A stretch of 64,000 nt of DNA from Serendipita indica DSM 11827 (taxonomy: Eukaryota > Basidiomycota > Agaricomycetes > Sebacinales > Serendipitaceae), in the NCBI GenBank assembly GCA_910890315.1, contig CAJVGD010000001.1:2527227-2591226 (forward strand), written 5' to 3'. The notes under the pieces were generated by a model. It saw only the letters and a program-made list of their open reading frames with translations, ran no database searches and was not told where the DNA came from. The position numbers and the translations under genes are program-made. Below, one piece after another: positions 1 through 14,000 of this stretch (the first letter of the stretch is position 1; every line of letters starts with the position of its first letter).

Positions 1-24
1 ACACCCAGCTCCGTAAAGGCCAAC

Positions 25-3000
25 TCACTTGAAAACGCGAGAATCGCGACTTTTGAACAAAGACTTGAAACGGCCGCTGCTGCTTCCGGGGCGAACAGAA
101 GCATCCGGATATGGGGTGGTAAACTCTTGATATCGGGGGAAGACGCCTCCAGATGCGGGTAAGGTGACAACGCTACGCCGACCGCCAATTGTTTCGCCAC
201 TTTCACCAGAGTGCGACGACTTGCCAGTGAGCGCCGTAGAGGGTCGTGAAGCCGAGGACGGGCGTCCAGATGCTACATCTGGGACAAACGCCGGCATTGG
301 TTGGACTTGGTACTGCGGCGGGACGCTGCTTCCCATCGTTGGCAAGGAGCGAGTCGAGGCTTGGGTGGGAAGGCGTTTCTGATTATGCAAAGATGACGAT
401 GGCGGTGGGGCATAGGGCGCCGCTTGTGCGCGCACCTGCGCCATGCGCAACGCGCGAAGCTGCTCGAGCTCGTGTGGGCTTAACATGACGCTTATCTGTC
501 CCGATACCGGCTCTTCGTCGTAGTGAGTGAACGCTGGCGAAGAAAGAGACGGTCCGTAGCCAGCTGGCATCTCTGGGAATTCCAACTGCGCGTGCCTCTC
601 GTAGGGGATCTGAAGATTTGAGCGGGGCTCATAGTCTTTGTAGCCTATTGGATCGTGTCTCGAGAGCATTGTGCTGGGGATCGGAGCATTTCGAGCGGGC
701 AGTCGATCCACTGGATTATAAGGATGCTGTATCTCTGGGAATTCCACCGGTACGCCGTACTCGTGTCCAAGGGCTTGGGAGTCTACGCGTGAGCGAGGCA
801 TCGCGGATGTAGGCGGCTCTGGCACAAACGATTTGGGGCCATACTGATACGTTTGTTGGACCAATGGAGCAGTCGATTGGCCACCCAAGGAGGGAGGTGC
901 AGACCATTTCGCCTCTTCTTCCTTGCCCAGAGTCCAGATACTGTCACCGCCTAATCCGCGACGCGTAGCAGGCAGCCCGCTACCAACATTCCCGCTAGCT
1001 CGTCCACCCGTGTTGCTGATCGAGTCGAGACTGGGCATATTGGGCACAAGAGGCTGATGAGGGCGTTGTGTATCTAGCGTGGCTAGAGGCATACCGCCGC
1101 CAGCCGGCGCAGCGGTAATAGGCATAGCGTCGGAGAGATTTGAGCGACGACTGGCCGTAGAGCCGGCTCTTCCACGACTGTCTTGGAGTCCGTAGCCACT
1201 AGATGAGTGCGAAAGCAGAGAGCCTGCGTTGGAACGCTCATAACTCCGACCGAGGTGACTTGCCCCGCTAGCAGCGTGAGAGCTACCACTCTCCACAGAG
1301 GCAGAAGAGCTCAATTCGTTGGCAGAGAGAACAGAGCGAGGACCTGCGCGTCCACGAAGATATCTAAGAGAGGCATCATCATGAGCGTGGCTGCTAGAAT
1401 GAGAGCTCCGCTGTGAATTACATCGTCAATATAGTTCAAGAACATAAAATATGCACATACAGACGCAGGGCCACCACTCATCGACGGCGGGCTGAGTGCC
1501 GACATACTTCGTTGCCGCAGGGAGTCGAGTCGACCTTGACCGACAGCAGCCACTCGTGGAGACTCCATAAGGCGGTCATGTCCCATGATGCCAGACGACA
1601 AGGAAGAGACGCTAGGAATGGATGAGAGGCGAGTCCGCTCCTCTAGATCCCAGCGCTGCGGTTCGTCGCTAAAGCTCTGCACAGAGTTGGAATGCGAGTC
1701 TGTGGGGCTAGCCACGTCCGGGAGCATAGAGACTGGCGCAAAGACGGAGGTTTGCAGCTGGGGCGACTGGCGGGCGAATGGGGAATTCGTCGAGATTGGA
1801 GGGATAGCACTGCGGGTTTGCCGGGTATCACGTACTTCCGTTCTCTGGACACCTGGAGTGATCGAGTGTGGCATATTGTGCGCAAGGCTGACATCGTCGG
1901 CGGAGGCTTGAGCCCGCTCTGATGTTGGAGTCTGAATGCGACTGACTGAGCTGGCGGCTACTTTGTGCGCGTTTGAAACGGATGCTTGCGCCGTCGACGC
2001 CGCGACTTCTGACAAAGTCGGCTCAATGCGAAGAACAGTCTTGTTGGAGTCGCTAGACCCGGAGCTTTCGGCACTGGTACGTGGTGATGCCTGCTGAGCG
2101 ATGACGGGCTCCTCTGGGGTAGAAGCAACAACCTCTTGAATGTCTGGATGGGCACCGTCCGCTAACGGTCGAGGAACGTGCTCGTCGACTGTCGCAAGCT
2201 CTACAGGGTTTACCTCAGGGGTAGGTGCAATGACCTCGACCTGAATTGACGGCAAAACATCGAATGTGGGGATAGACTCAGTGGCAGGAGACTCGGTGCC
2301 ATGAGATATAGCGCCAGAAGGAGATGGAAGAGGGGCAGCAGAGGAAGAGTTGGAAGGCGATGACCATTCGTGCTGGGCAGGGGAAGCTGGTGGATATTCC
2401 TCGTGGAGGTCCTTGAAATGGTCGTCGTGACCTCGATCGCCGACATTACTCCCAATCTCTGCTTCAGAGTCGACCTCCAAACTGGAAGAGCTCTCGTCTT
2501 CACCTCGGGCATAGGCTGGCATCGGTGGCATAGGATTCCACTGGTCTGTCCACGAGTGGTAGCTCGCTCGGACATCACCGGGCTGCATGCGGCTTTGCTG
2601 CACCGGCTCCATGACCTGAACTTGATCGTGGAATGAAACTCCCTTTGGCGAGGCCGAAGATACACTCTTCTCGACCATGGGGGCTGTGCGGCTCGCCGAG
2701 CCCGGGGTACGAGAACGTTCAAGGCTTCGTTGACGAGTTCGCTCAGCTTTTGCAGCCTTGATCGCATATTCTTGCTGTAGAAGCTTGAGCTGCTGCGCGT
2801 ACTCTGCCTGAAGGTTGTCGGGTAGAGTGAGTGATGGATCGGGTGGCGAAGCTCGGGTGGACGAGAAGCCGTAATAGTCGAGGTCGCTCAGTGCGGATGC
2901 CGTGGTAGCATCAACATTTTGAGTATGGGGCACTGGGGGTATCGGGAGCGTGGTCGAAAGGTGGCCCTCGAATTCAGGGGTCGACTTGCGGACTTTGAGC

Positions 3001-4351
3001 ACACCCTTGAGTGGTTTCTTCTCTGTTTGCTGCGTCAAACGGAGGGTCGTGCTCAATTCATTCGTCACGGCTCGCAGGCTGTCGTCCACTGGTTGCTGGC
3101 CGGGATTTGGCAGGATCCCAGATGGTTGTACAGGAAGCGAGACGTCCAGAGGGTTCATCAGACTACGACTTCGGTTACGCAAATGCGCTGGCACGCCGAA
3201 CTCTGCTGGGTCTATTTGATGGCCAAGCCCGTTGAGGAGTCCGGGGTCAAATTCGAGTTGTTGCTGGCGATATGTAGGTTGTACGCCATGATGGGACTGT
3301 GAACGGGCCCGAAGGTTGAGAGAAGGAAGCTGCGTCGAAGGCAAGAGTTCGCCGGGGACGACGAGTCCAGGCCTGACAGCGCCTTGATGGATGGCAGCGT
3401 CCTGTCAGAATCCGGAATCATCACGTCAGCAAAGGAAATGTCGCGAATGGCAGCAAGGGTAGGGCGGCGGCTTCATTTGACGGAATAATGATTGATAGAC
3501 AACCGAATACACACGTCAAGGTACCTGGCCCCCGCGTGGCTAAGGACAAGGATACGGCGCAAATGGGGAAAATTGATGTAAAGATGAGAGAGAAAAAGAC
3601 GCACCGGATGATAGACGTCGAGAGGAACAGAAGGCGATGTCGGATGGCCCATACCAAATGTGATTCTGTTGTGTAGCTGCACGGGGTCTAGGTGCACCTC
3701 TGATGTCGCCGTTAGGGTTGAATCCGCCAAAGGAATGCCGTGGCTGTCGTTCATGAGTGATCGTGATGACGATGCCGCAGCGGCAGCGGCTGCTTGGTGG
3801 AGGACCGAGCCACGGGCGCTGGCAGCGTTGACAGCGGCCATGCTGAGACTAACGACGCTGCCAGTTCCAACTCCCCAGTTGTTCGCAGGTCCCAGTGTCA
3901 GCGTTCCAGCATTGCCGGCAGTGGTGGATTGGGTGTTTGCATTGCGTCCACCACCACGACGCGACGAGGAGCCTCCTCCGTTGTTATTCTTGGTATTATT
4001 GGACCCGTTCCCATTTGCAGCGAGCGCTTGCTGGACGCGTGGTGGACGCTGCTTACGCTGGAATCGCGGTGGGGGGAGAGCTCGGCCACCGGGTCGCCCG
4101 CTGTTGCCAGTTTGATTCGAGGAAGAGGTGCCAGACGAGTTTCCGGTCATCTTTATAGGCTTTTCGTGTGCATGGACCGCCTGCGCTGCCCAGGACGGTG
4201 AACGAAGACGGGTCTGTGTGGGTTCGCGGTCGCGCCTAGGCGAAAGAGACGAGTCAGACGTAGTGATTGGAGTCTGAAGAGCGCCTTGTAGAGAGCTTTC
4301 GATGGATTGTAGGCTTGGATTGGGTGGAACCGGGTTGGATCGGTGGAGCAT
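25..4351 (-). CDS. large Ser/Pro-rich low-complexity protein, three or more exons
   Basis: Three long minus-strand open stretches (about 4351-3606, 3400-1460 and 1320-25) join across short introns into a protein of roughly 1,300 residues. The start is taken at the ATG at 4351. The N-terminal part is rich in Gly, Arg, Asn and Gln with an Ala run. The middle part holds a short charged helical stretch (AEYAQQLKLLQQEYAIKAAK) that could form a coiled coil, and the rest is Ser/Pro/Thr-rich and probably disordered. The C-terminus is basic (FKSLFKSRDSRVFK). The first intron has a GTGCGT donor at about 3605. The second has a good GTATGT donor at 1460, but I could not find an acceptor that keeps phase, so that junction is approximate. 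I recognise no catalytic domain or family. Composition resembles fungal scaffold or cell-polarity proteins, which is only an impression. Confidence 0.6.
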
Positions 4352-7300
4352 ACACGTCAAGAGTAGCGTTGAAGACCGTCCAGTGTGACTAGAAGCTTCC
4401 AGACGTGAGCTCTACGCTGTTTGAGACATGGCGAATGGCCAGAACACGCACCAGACGCGGATTAAACGACGGGCGGTCGGGAGCTAAGAACGTATTGAGA
4501 ATTAGGAGAGAATGGTGCAGAGTAAAATGTGGAAAACGAGTCGGAAAACGAGTCGCCAGCACGCGACAGACACAGAGCGGCCACGGCAGGTCGCGTTGGG
4601 TTCAGGTCCAAGAACGCAAAAAGGGTGTATGTGTTTGGCTCTGGTGCCTTGGGCAGTGGCCCCCAGTCGCCGACTAGTCTCCTGCGGCCGTCGTCAATTC
4701 TCAACAGATTTCTCCCGATGCTTTCGACAACGGATCCCGCTCTTCTGGCGGGGTGCAACGGCTCGCACGGCGCGCAAGGTTCCTGTGAGACGATGAGAGT
4801 GGGAGCGTGTGCAACGACCACGACGACAAGAAGGATAACCCTACCCGTTGTTTAGATTCCCCCGAGGTACCAGGGTGACCTCTCAATAATCACCTGAATA
4901 CCGCTCCCCTCCTCTGGCTTCCCATGTCCAGTCGCCCCCGCGCGGTCCCCTTGTCCGAGCTGCCGTTTAATTTTTCTTGACCTGCAATATCGGGCTCGTT
5001 ACTCTATTCCCTTTCTCCCAGATCCTGACGCCCTTTGGTGTCAGCCAATATTATGGAACACGCAAGAAGCAGCCTTCTCCCACCTATTGCTGCGACTCTT
5101 CCGTACACGCCCATCAGAATGGCTTCTTCTCCCATCAATTACTGCGCGTTTTAGGTGTGGTCAACGCCAGGACGATCAGGGCCAACGGCTTCGTTATCGC
5201 CCGTGTCCGTGCGGCCTCTGGCGAAACTTGTTTCTGGTGTTCAACGTTCCCTCTAGAACCAGGTACGTCTTTGGAAGTGATTGTGTGAATCCCAGCTCCA
5301 CTCGAGTGATGTGCCCATTTCGAGGAGTTTTCCGATCCGCCCACATTGATCAATGTGTACATCGTTCAGTAATCACAGGAGAGGGGGTTAAATTGATCCT
5401 ATGCAGACTGACCTGTGTCGTGCGCTTACCGTTATTCTGGCTCGGGGGTTCCCCTACGCATGATCTGCAGCACGCACTCTCCGCCGAACGTATTGTTAGC
5501 CCATGTTGTTCAAATTCTGGCCCCGAGAATAGGCATATTAGCCACACAGAAGTGGCAAACTCGACTGTTTCTCACCGGCTGGGCACTGTCCTTTCGGGCG
5601 ATAGGTCCCCGAATAGAAGATGATACTCCCCTAAACGGTGAATGGAACCAGTCGGTTCAGGTATAACTCCGAGGTCAGCTGCATATACCGACCAACCTCG
5701 AAGGCTTCCATCTCCGCCGTTCCTTGGAAGATCAAGCCACCAAATCACGAACAGGACGTCAGTACTCCTTACGCGATAGCGATAGAATCGAAATAATGAG
5801 TTCCTTGATGGGGCCTACCACCTGCACGCTAACGCCCAAAGCGGCCCTTTTCCTGTGACCAAATATTTCTTTCTCTTTGCCGCGTGGCGAGACGCCGCTG
5901 ATGTGCTGGCTTGCGATCGTGTTTCGTCAGAGTCTAGGTCAGAAGCATTAACCGCTTACCCTTGTTCACGCTCAAACGACCCCACAACCTTGCTCTGTCC
6001 TCTAACTCACGTCTTGTCCTCGACGAGAGAGTTTTCCAACACACCTTGAAAATCTCAAGTTGTCTCTGGCGTAATGAGCCTACTGAGACGTCAAACGTCC
6101 AGATGTGGCGCCCGAATGGTTGCGCTCCCGAGCCGTGGTAGACACTTTGACAGGCCGACGTCGTCCATGTCGAACACGTGGGCCAGGTATGAGTGCCAGT
6201 TCAGAGAATGTCGACGTTCAAGACCATGACGAGTTGACGAATGTTCTCAAACACTCATGCCGCTTAGGCTGATCAGTTTTACATCCCCAGGGTGGCGAAC
6301 TCGCTCCCATCGCCTGCAATTTCGCCTAAAACGTCCATAGCGACCAATCTTAAATGTCAGATCAGACGGTGAAGAGACGCATCCGAGCGTCTGAATATTG
6401 CAATCTCCGATGATGACGTGGGATAACCTGACTGACACAGGTCAGGCTTGATGGTTTAATTTCCTTTCCAGTGCGATCATGCGCAGCGGAATCACCTCCT
6501 GGTGACTTGTTTGAGGTGACGAGGCCCCGTATCATCGTTGTCGACGCGCGCCCTGTCACCCTCTGTCCTCAAATGAATAGATTCGATTCTCCGCATTTAC
6601 ATCGACGTCGATACGAAGAGCGACTTCCAGATATGACACCGAATCGGAGAACCGACTTTTGACAGGCAGGCATGATCTGTGTAAACGGAGGTTTGTTCCA
6701 TGTCCTGTACTCTGACTTTCACACCTCTTTTGGCTAGCATTTCGCATGAGAAGGCGGCCGACAGGCAAACGACGGGTCGACTTTGCGGTTTGTTCGGCGT
6801 AGGGAGACGCCTGTGAGAACCCTTGACAGGGTAGTTCCGGGATCCCTCTTTCGGTTTACGTTTAGAAGACCTGAGAGTGTCCGGAGAGCTCCGGTACTGC
6901 TAACACCCATAGGACGGCGCGCCGCTCTGACGAGGCAAAGACCAAAAGTCACCTGTATGAGGATCCTTGCGACTTTGATGCCATGAGGATAAATAGTATC
7001 CTTTGTCTTGGGTTTTCCCGAGCGTTGCCAACTGGAATCAGGGCCACGATGTACGCGAGAGTGCGGTGGGTTCCTGGAACCCAATAAAGATGCATGGTGA
7101 GCCCGAGGAGACCATGGAGGCTATGGTTAGTCATCAAAGGTATCTCTCTCCAGCGTACTTATCAGTCAGACCCGCAGTTACTAGTTTCGACCCGACGGCA
7201 CTATCTACTTGGCGTCTTGAGATGCAAGCGCAACCTGTTATGTACTCTGTGCGCACTATTCAATCGATCAGCAGCTTCTGACGGGAAACTGTTATTGAGT

Positions 7301-8012
7301 GCCAACGCGGCGAGGTCGAAGGATAGCGGCGGCGAGCTCAAGGCGACTTGGACCCATTTCGGGTGGAACAACTCCAAACTGTGTCTCTAATAGAATTCGA
7401 TAGACATGATTGGTACACATGTCTTCGGTTTCCTACACCATTTGTGTGGGCGTGCGCGTTCATGCGTTCAGTCCACGCGGAGCAAGGTCGACATCCTCTC
7501 TCGCTGATCCCGAATAGACGTCCGTTCTTGTGACGAAAGCCCGCATTGTTCGCCGGACGTGCTCGCCCTCTAACAATGTTCGCGAGCCCCACATGTACCA
7601 CTCACAGGTTCAAAATCGTCTCCTGCAATGCTCTTTTGTTGGTCATTAGACCCACAACTTGTCATTTCCTTGCCTCTTCTATGTATATATCATGAGCATC
7701 GGTCACGCTTCGACGTTTGCGCAGTTTCCGTACTCTCGATTCGCTGATGCTCGCAATGACGACCACGAGCACGGTGGACCTTGGGGGTGTGACGTGGAAG
7801 ATTCGAAATACTGTGAGTAAGTCTCCTGCATCGACGTTCACTGACTGTCTGCAGGTAGCTTTCTAGTCCATCAGCAACTTGCAAACTACGCCAATGATCT
7901 TGTGGCATTTGGTGGATACTTAGGAAGTAGATTGCTAGTTGATACACCGTGGAGTAAACCTCAAGCCTCTTTGGCATAGTAAGGTCTTCCTTCTGTTTCA
8001 CTACAAACGCAG
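4352..8012. other. gene-poor region, 3.7 kb
   Basis: After the upstream flank of the low-complexity gene (to about 4950) I find no frame with convincing domain content. Open stretches are short, use non-ATG starts and do not join across splice motifs. A small open frame from an ATG near 5119 with two Cys-X-Cys-like pairs was looked at but is interrupted by a stop. Part of 7.7-8.0 kb may hold upstream exons of the membrane protein that follows. Confidence 0.4.
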
Positions 8013-8930
8013 TTCTGACGCAAGAACGATCAGTGAATGGTCACTCTCAGCTTGTTATACCGATTTTAACGTCAATAAATCCATTGCGGTGTTTATTGGG
8101 CTCGACTTAACTAGACAAGAGGTGTCTCTTTGCCGTGATGGTTAGTACTGCCAGTCATATTTCGAGCGAGATCTCATATTTCACCAGGAATCACAAGTAT
8201 ACAACGTCAGGGGCGCCTCAAACTCGATGAAGGATCGAGCTTTCTGCTGGCGCTCGCGGCCCCCTGGGTTGGTCCAATCACTGCAGACGGTACAAACGTG
8301 ACAGCATACGTCTTCACATCCTCTCTTCTGTTAACTCCCATTGCCACAAGTCCTACAAATAACCCGCCTTCCACCATCCCACCATTCTCCTCTGCGAGTA
8401 ACGCTCTTTCGACCACGCTTAGTCTTGTTCCGCCATTCGGATTATCTTCCAGTACTATTGCTGGAGGTTCCACACCGTCTCTGGCTACATATCCAGCAGA
8501 TGGCCACAATAGGGCGGCAATCGTTGGCGGCAGCATCGCCAGCGGCATTATTGGCCTCTTTATTGTCGTTTCTTTGGTGTTTCTCCTTTGGAAATGCTAC
8601 CAGAAACGACGATCTAGGCAGCTGGGACCGCGTCCAGTGCCGTTTGTTCATATTCCGTCAACCGAGAACATCGCGTTGACTTCAATTCTTCAAAACTCGA
8701 GCAATCACGCTTTTCCTACAGCGGCAGAGTTTGCAACACATCATGTCACGCCACCCGTCGCCTTTGCCAATGCACCGGCATCGCCCTGGATTTCGGGTGC
8801 GCATATTCAGTTTCCAGCGGACGCGAATGCGGGAGGCGCGACTGGTGCTCCCTACTATGGAGCGCGAGAAAGCCGAGATACTATGCAATCTTCGGGAAGA
8901 GTTTGGTTTTCTCAACACCCACAACTATGA
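8013..8930 (+). CDS. 3' part of a single-pass membrane protein
   Basis: An exon reading SACYTDFNVNKSIAVFIG ends at a GTTAGT donor at 8141. It continues after a CCAG acceptor at 8190 into a 740-nt terminal exon. The terminal exon encodes a domain ending ITADGTNVTAYVFTSSLLL, a Ser/Thr/Pro-rich stalk, one strong transmembrane helix (IASGIIGLFIVVSLVFLLW), a basic stop-transfer KCYQKRRSR, and a cytosolic tail ending at the TGA at 8928-8930. This is the layout of a type I surface protein with a glycosylated stalk, common in Agaricomycetes. The signal peptide and first exons must lie upstream of 8013 but I could not place them. Function unknown. Confidence 0.55.
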
Positions 8931-9305
8931 GAGAGTCTCATTACCTTGTACACTTAGAGTTGTCTATCATACTTACAGAGTGATGTCTGTTTGCAGTTAC
9001 TACGTCGTTGAAAATTGCAACTCAATTCTGATCTGACCATGAGCTGGCGAGATCCACTGGAGGGCGTAAAATTCGAGGTCCCTCTGTTAGATGGGCCGAC
9101 TTTACTGAAGATGCGAGAGGACCGTAAGAGGGCCTGGCCACAAACGAGTCTAATGATCGGCTCTCGTGGACCCACCAATGTTTGACTAGGTGAAAACCCT
9201 AGTGCGGAGATTGGAACGGTTAGAGATGAACTACGCTATGACAGAGCAGGATACCCAGACAGAATTTTGGTATCTATACATTTACTGCTTGATCTGGTTT
9301 CGAAC
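8931..9305. other. intergenic spacer between convergent genes
   Basis: This 375-bp stretch separates the 3' ends of the membrane protein (plus) and the TRAPPC10 homologue (minus). A short ATG frame at about 9039-9184 has no recognisable content. No terminator or repeat seen. Confidence 0.4.
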
Positions 9306-12300
9306 CTACATATCACCACCCATCCCAACTACAAAGGTGCTGCGTCCCCCTCGAGGGAGTACCATGATCCGTTGAGCGGCGTGTACATGGTAAGTCTCCG
9401 TCGAAGGAAGCTGGCCAGCCTTGCTCTGGCCATCTATAGCCAGTGGTAGGACCGAGATTGTTGGCAAAGCCAACTCGCCATGATGGAGCGGAACAAGTGT
9501 AAGGTCGACAGAATGAGAGCCATCATTCTACGAGGTTCAAATGAGTGGGTGTATAAATGCGTGGAATAGCGTACCACTGCGAGAAAATCTCCTTGCTTGT
9601 GCCCGCTCACCAACCAGTCCGTCACAAGCTCTTGCACGGAGTATCTCATCGAGAACTCGACGATATCCTCCGACTCATTATGACGTATTGATCCCCAGTG
9701 AAACGATGTTGTAATCTCTATCCTCACCCCCACCGGTTGACCGGCGTAGATGAGATCTAAATCCGCGTTGATATGGATCTGTATCGCACATAGGATCTGC
9801 ACTCTCGAGTGAGTATTTAAGCATGCGCTGACCGACACGTACATGCATAAAGGGCAGATCGACTGGAATAATCAGGTGCTGCCACCCTTTCACCGTCTCT
9901 TCAACACCATCGATCGCTCTCGGCACTTTGAGACGCTGCATGCCAGTCAGGATGCGATGACGACGTATTACATGACTGACCTCGAGTACCTCGTTCAAAC
10001 CTCGCCGAAAGTCGGAACCCAGTTTATCGTCTGCTGGCGCAGACAGAGCTAATTCTCCCGAATGAAGGTACAGTTGAACCCAGCTTGCATTCGCAGCAAG
10101 AGCTGCGATGAGGAACGACTTGGCTAGTTGCCCATTTATGTCGTCTTCCCCAAAGACAGAGGCTACCTCGTCGTCGAGGCGCCTCTCAATTTCTAAACTA
10201 GTTAGCATCATGTAAAGGAGTAGGAAATGAGACTTAGGCGTACCTTCTTTTAGTGTTCGGTAGGTAACGTGGAGGTACAAGGTCTCCCGCTCTGGATCTA
10301 TTTAGTTTGGGCTTCACGCTGAGCAAAGACAAACCATAGCGAGGCTCTTCAGACGTCAGTTGGTAGATTGCATGAATTGGTCGCTGGGCAGTGATAATCT
10401 CCCAGCGGGTAAGCAAAGTAGATAATAACCATCGGCAATAACATACCAGTGACGGCTGCTTGCTAGTTCGTTTCGGGCATCTAATTCGCAAACCCGTTCC
10501 ACCTTCCAGTTTTGTCTCCAGCACACGAACTTGGAGATGGGAAGTAGAAGAAATCGTGAACTTGGATATCAGCCTGGATCATACGATTAAGTAGAATGAT
10601 CCCCTGCAATAAAGAGCTCACGTTTTGCCACGGAAAGAGTCCATGACGCTGACTTGAAGTGGAAGAGAGGTTTGCACCTTTTGGGACAACCTCAAGGTTC
10701 GCCGAGATTGTGGTTCGGCGGAAATGATGTCGACAACTTGATAGGAAACTTTGATGGCAACGTGCAAAGGTACACCCGCCGGCGGAGATGAATGTGGTAT
10801 TGTAAAGGAAATAGTTTGTCGTGATTTCAAGTTTCTGACAATCATCCCACTCGGAGAAAACGAAAATGCAGCTGAACCTGAAATCGATGTGTTTGTCAAG
10901 TCTTGGGTGCCTAAATGCGTGCTTACTTTCCGATCCCATCGAGTCCTCTAAGAGCGTTGCCTCGGCTGGTCTGAATACCACTCCTTGTGGACTGGATATA
11001 TCGATGGTGGCATCTTGAACCACGTTACGTCCTGTATGAAGCTCGAGCATCACGGCCGGCTCGGCATCCCATTGAACTCGAGAATTGTGAGTGTGCGTAG
11101 GTAACGCCTGGAGCCAACGTACTGGAGCGCGGAAGAGAAATTTTGATGTCCAGGGACTCCTTATCCAGGGGAACACGGACCAGTTGACCGTGCAACGTAG
11201 AGGGAAATTGAGGAGCCCTTGAGCAGATTGAGGAGTAACGACCTGAGGCGTCATCGGAGCCTTAGATTCCGAAGCAGATGGTTTCCATTCGAAGTGCACT
11301 TTAGAAAGCCACAGAGAGGCCGAGGCAACATTGAAAACGCCTTGATGAGAGTCCTATCGTAGGGTAAGCGAAATTTGGGTGTGAAAATGGATAGATACCC
11401 CGCAGAAGAGACTCGTCGACGTGGTTCCAGGATAACAAACTACAGCACCGGTTACATAGATTAGAGTCTCGTCTCCTTCCCCGGCGAGTTGAAGCTCGAC
11501 TCGGTCGAATTCCACATTCTGGAACGAGGTCAGATATAGCATAGAACAGATGATCGCACAGACGCATGGAAGAAAGTTACTAATCGAGATCGACAGGGTC
11601 GAGCCATCTTGGTCTTTTGACAACTCGGCATTTCCATTCGTCACAGTGACTAAAAACGACGGGTGGTTGTACTTGAGGATCTCTAGTATTATATGATGAG
11701 GAAAACTCGTCGGTTCGGGGCCACGTACCCGAATTTGACTTGTCAGCGACCCGTCGAATGTTGGCAAACAACGAGAGGAAGTACTCCTTTCTTTCATCTG
11801 ATGAACGTGTGATTGGTGTCTCTGGTTCGTATCCCGCCAGTACAATATCCACATCGTCTTGTGTACCATACTGTCCACCAATATGTTCGACCTCGGCGCA
11901 TACTCCCAGAAAAGCGATGGCAGTATCAAGCCAAGCACCATCTTTCTCATTCTCCAGGCGGGTGTGAGAGTCTAAAGCGCGAGCGAGCATAAAGGCTTCC
12001 AGAGGTGGCCACCTGTGCTTTGACGTTGAATAATGGGCGGGTAGAGAAGAAAACGTCTGATACGCGGTTTGTATTTGGCCACGGCACCTAAAACGGCGTC
12101 TTTTATACGGAATAAAGCAATGTAGTACTGTACGTACTGATCTAGAGCGGCCAAATCGCCATGAAGTTTGAGGGCGAACTTTCGTCGACGACCATCTGCA
12201 TAGTACTCAATTGCGCGCTGGGTGATGGCAACGTAGAGAGTATCGAATGCTGATTGGTCACGAAGACAGCCGACAAGGTCGGAATTCGAAATCTTGCTAC

Positions 12301-13825
12301 TCATACTTTCTCCTTTGGCAAACCTCGGCTCAATCCTTTCTGTAGAAGAATGCCAGGAGAGCGAAAAAGGCGGAGCGTTTGGTAGAAACCCAAGATGAAT
12401 ACCGATTTTGTCGAGCTATGATTGTTTAGAGATGTGGGGATATAGGCGGACCTCTCACTTGATTTCTCGCCAACTCTGCCAACTCTGCTCGCTTCGCGGC
12501 ATAACTGGCCGTAAACGTTGCATCTTCATGCAACTTTGTGAATCTAGAATAAGCTTGGTCGCATTGGTCGATGATGCTGAGAGAAGCGGAGTATATCCAC
12601 GATTCCAGAAAGAACACGGTAAGGGACCGCTGAACGTCATTAGTGTGATTTCGTTTCAAGGATAGACATGCTAACCTCGTTCTCCCTCAAACTTCGCGAG
12701 AATGAAATGATAAACTGATGGCTACGTGTAATGACTTCCAAGACTCGCTCTTGCTTTGCGAGAATAATCATCTGACACGCAAACAGGTAGATGCGAAAGT
12801 CGAAAAGAGTGACTGTGTTGTTGAGAATAAGTTCCCGGTACGGCTTTTGGAGCACATCTAGTAGTGGTCGCGAATCATCTCCAGCAGTCGTGCCACCAAC
12901 ATTGCCAAACCATGGAAGATTCTTCTCTAGGACAGAATCAGGGGGCGTTTTAGTGAATTTCATAGGACCTACCATCGAGTGCTTGAAAGAATGACGCCTC
13001 GAGCTCGCGATACTGCTGCAGTGCGTCCTCCAGGAGACCAACGCCCTCGTAGGAAATGGCCAAGCTTTCCTTGAGTATGGTCAGAACTTCCATCCCAACC
13101 CAAACAGAGACGAATCACCTTCAAAATGAAATATGTGCAGAAGTTCCAACCTGGAAGAGTTCGCTGCGACTCGGATTTGGCAATCTCCTCCTGCCTTGAG
13201 GTGACTGCCGCGTCAAAGCTTGCCAAAAGGCCTTCCTTCATTTTAGTAATAAAGTCGGACCATGCTGTCACATCGTCTGTGCTAGCAGGCCACGCAAGTT
13301 CGACGCATCGATCCCTTCGTTTGTCCAGATTGATGTCCGCCTTGACCTTGTCGAGCACAGGAGCACGCATAGAAAAGATGCGGGATGTCCCTGTTACTCT
13401 AGAGTCGGGTCGAACGACCAAGACGACGAGCCATTCTTGATTACGCTTTGACGAGATGGTAGCTTGCCAGTCCTTGACCAGTTTCTTGAAGGTAGTTCGA
13501 TAAGTCTCATTGTCCTGGACGCGTTGAGTTTTAATTACATCACGGATTATCCAGGATACCTCGCAGGCAAAGAAATACATGTTCATGAGCGGGCGGTCGA
13601 GTAAACTCGACGGAATCTGTGAGGATCCCTCGTCTCTCAGCGACTCCAAGGACAATAGATCGACTTCCATTTCAGGAATCGTTCGGACGACGCCATCGTT
13701 GTTCCTCCATTCGAGTTTCTGAGCGGCAGATGATTGTCGAGTGCAGTTCTTATCTGAATCCACTGATCTGATGCGAGAAAGTTTGTTGGCGCAGAGTAAG
13801 TGACCTTTATGCGCGACGTCGGCAT
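9306..13825 (-). CDS. TRS130: TRAPPC10/Trs130 homologue, TRAPP II subunit
   Basis: The product should be the TRAPP II subunit Trs130/TRAPPC10, which acts at the Golgi in activating Rab11/Ypt31-class GTPases and in vesicle tethering. N-terminal signatures are VTYSAPTNFLASDQW, RNQEWLVVLVVRPDS, DKRRDRCVELAWP and LPGWNFCTYFILK. Mid-protein FALKLHGDLAALD is followed across an intron (donor GTACGT, acceptor TTTTAG near 12115) by the in-phase TAYQTFSSLPAHYS. C-terminal signatures are LIYAGQPVGVRIEI, VQELVTDWLVSGHKQGDF and, after another phase-0 intron, LTLVPLHHGELALP, with the stop TAG at 9308-9306. About ten short introns are implied. The start is the ATG at 13825, directly before the conserved VTYSAP motif. 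Near 13711-13720 the frame slips by one base between LPLRN and LEWRNN with no room for an intron, either a consensus error or a real lesion. Confidence 0.85.
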
Positions 13826-14000
13826 CAAGGTTGGGTTCAAGTTGCGACTGGGAGCCCCGTCCGCGGTTGATGAGAATGGATGAGCATGTCCATAGAGTGC
13901 ATCCTATGTCGTTCATCTCTTCGCTTCTTCCACGCTTCTCTAGGCGGGCAGTGGTCAACGGTGGCGAACCAAACTTGAACTCGGCGTGCGTGACCAAATT

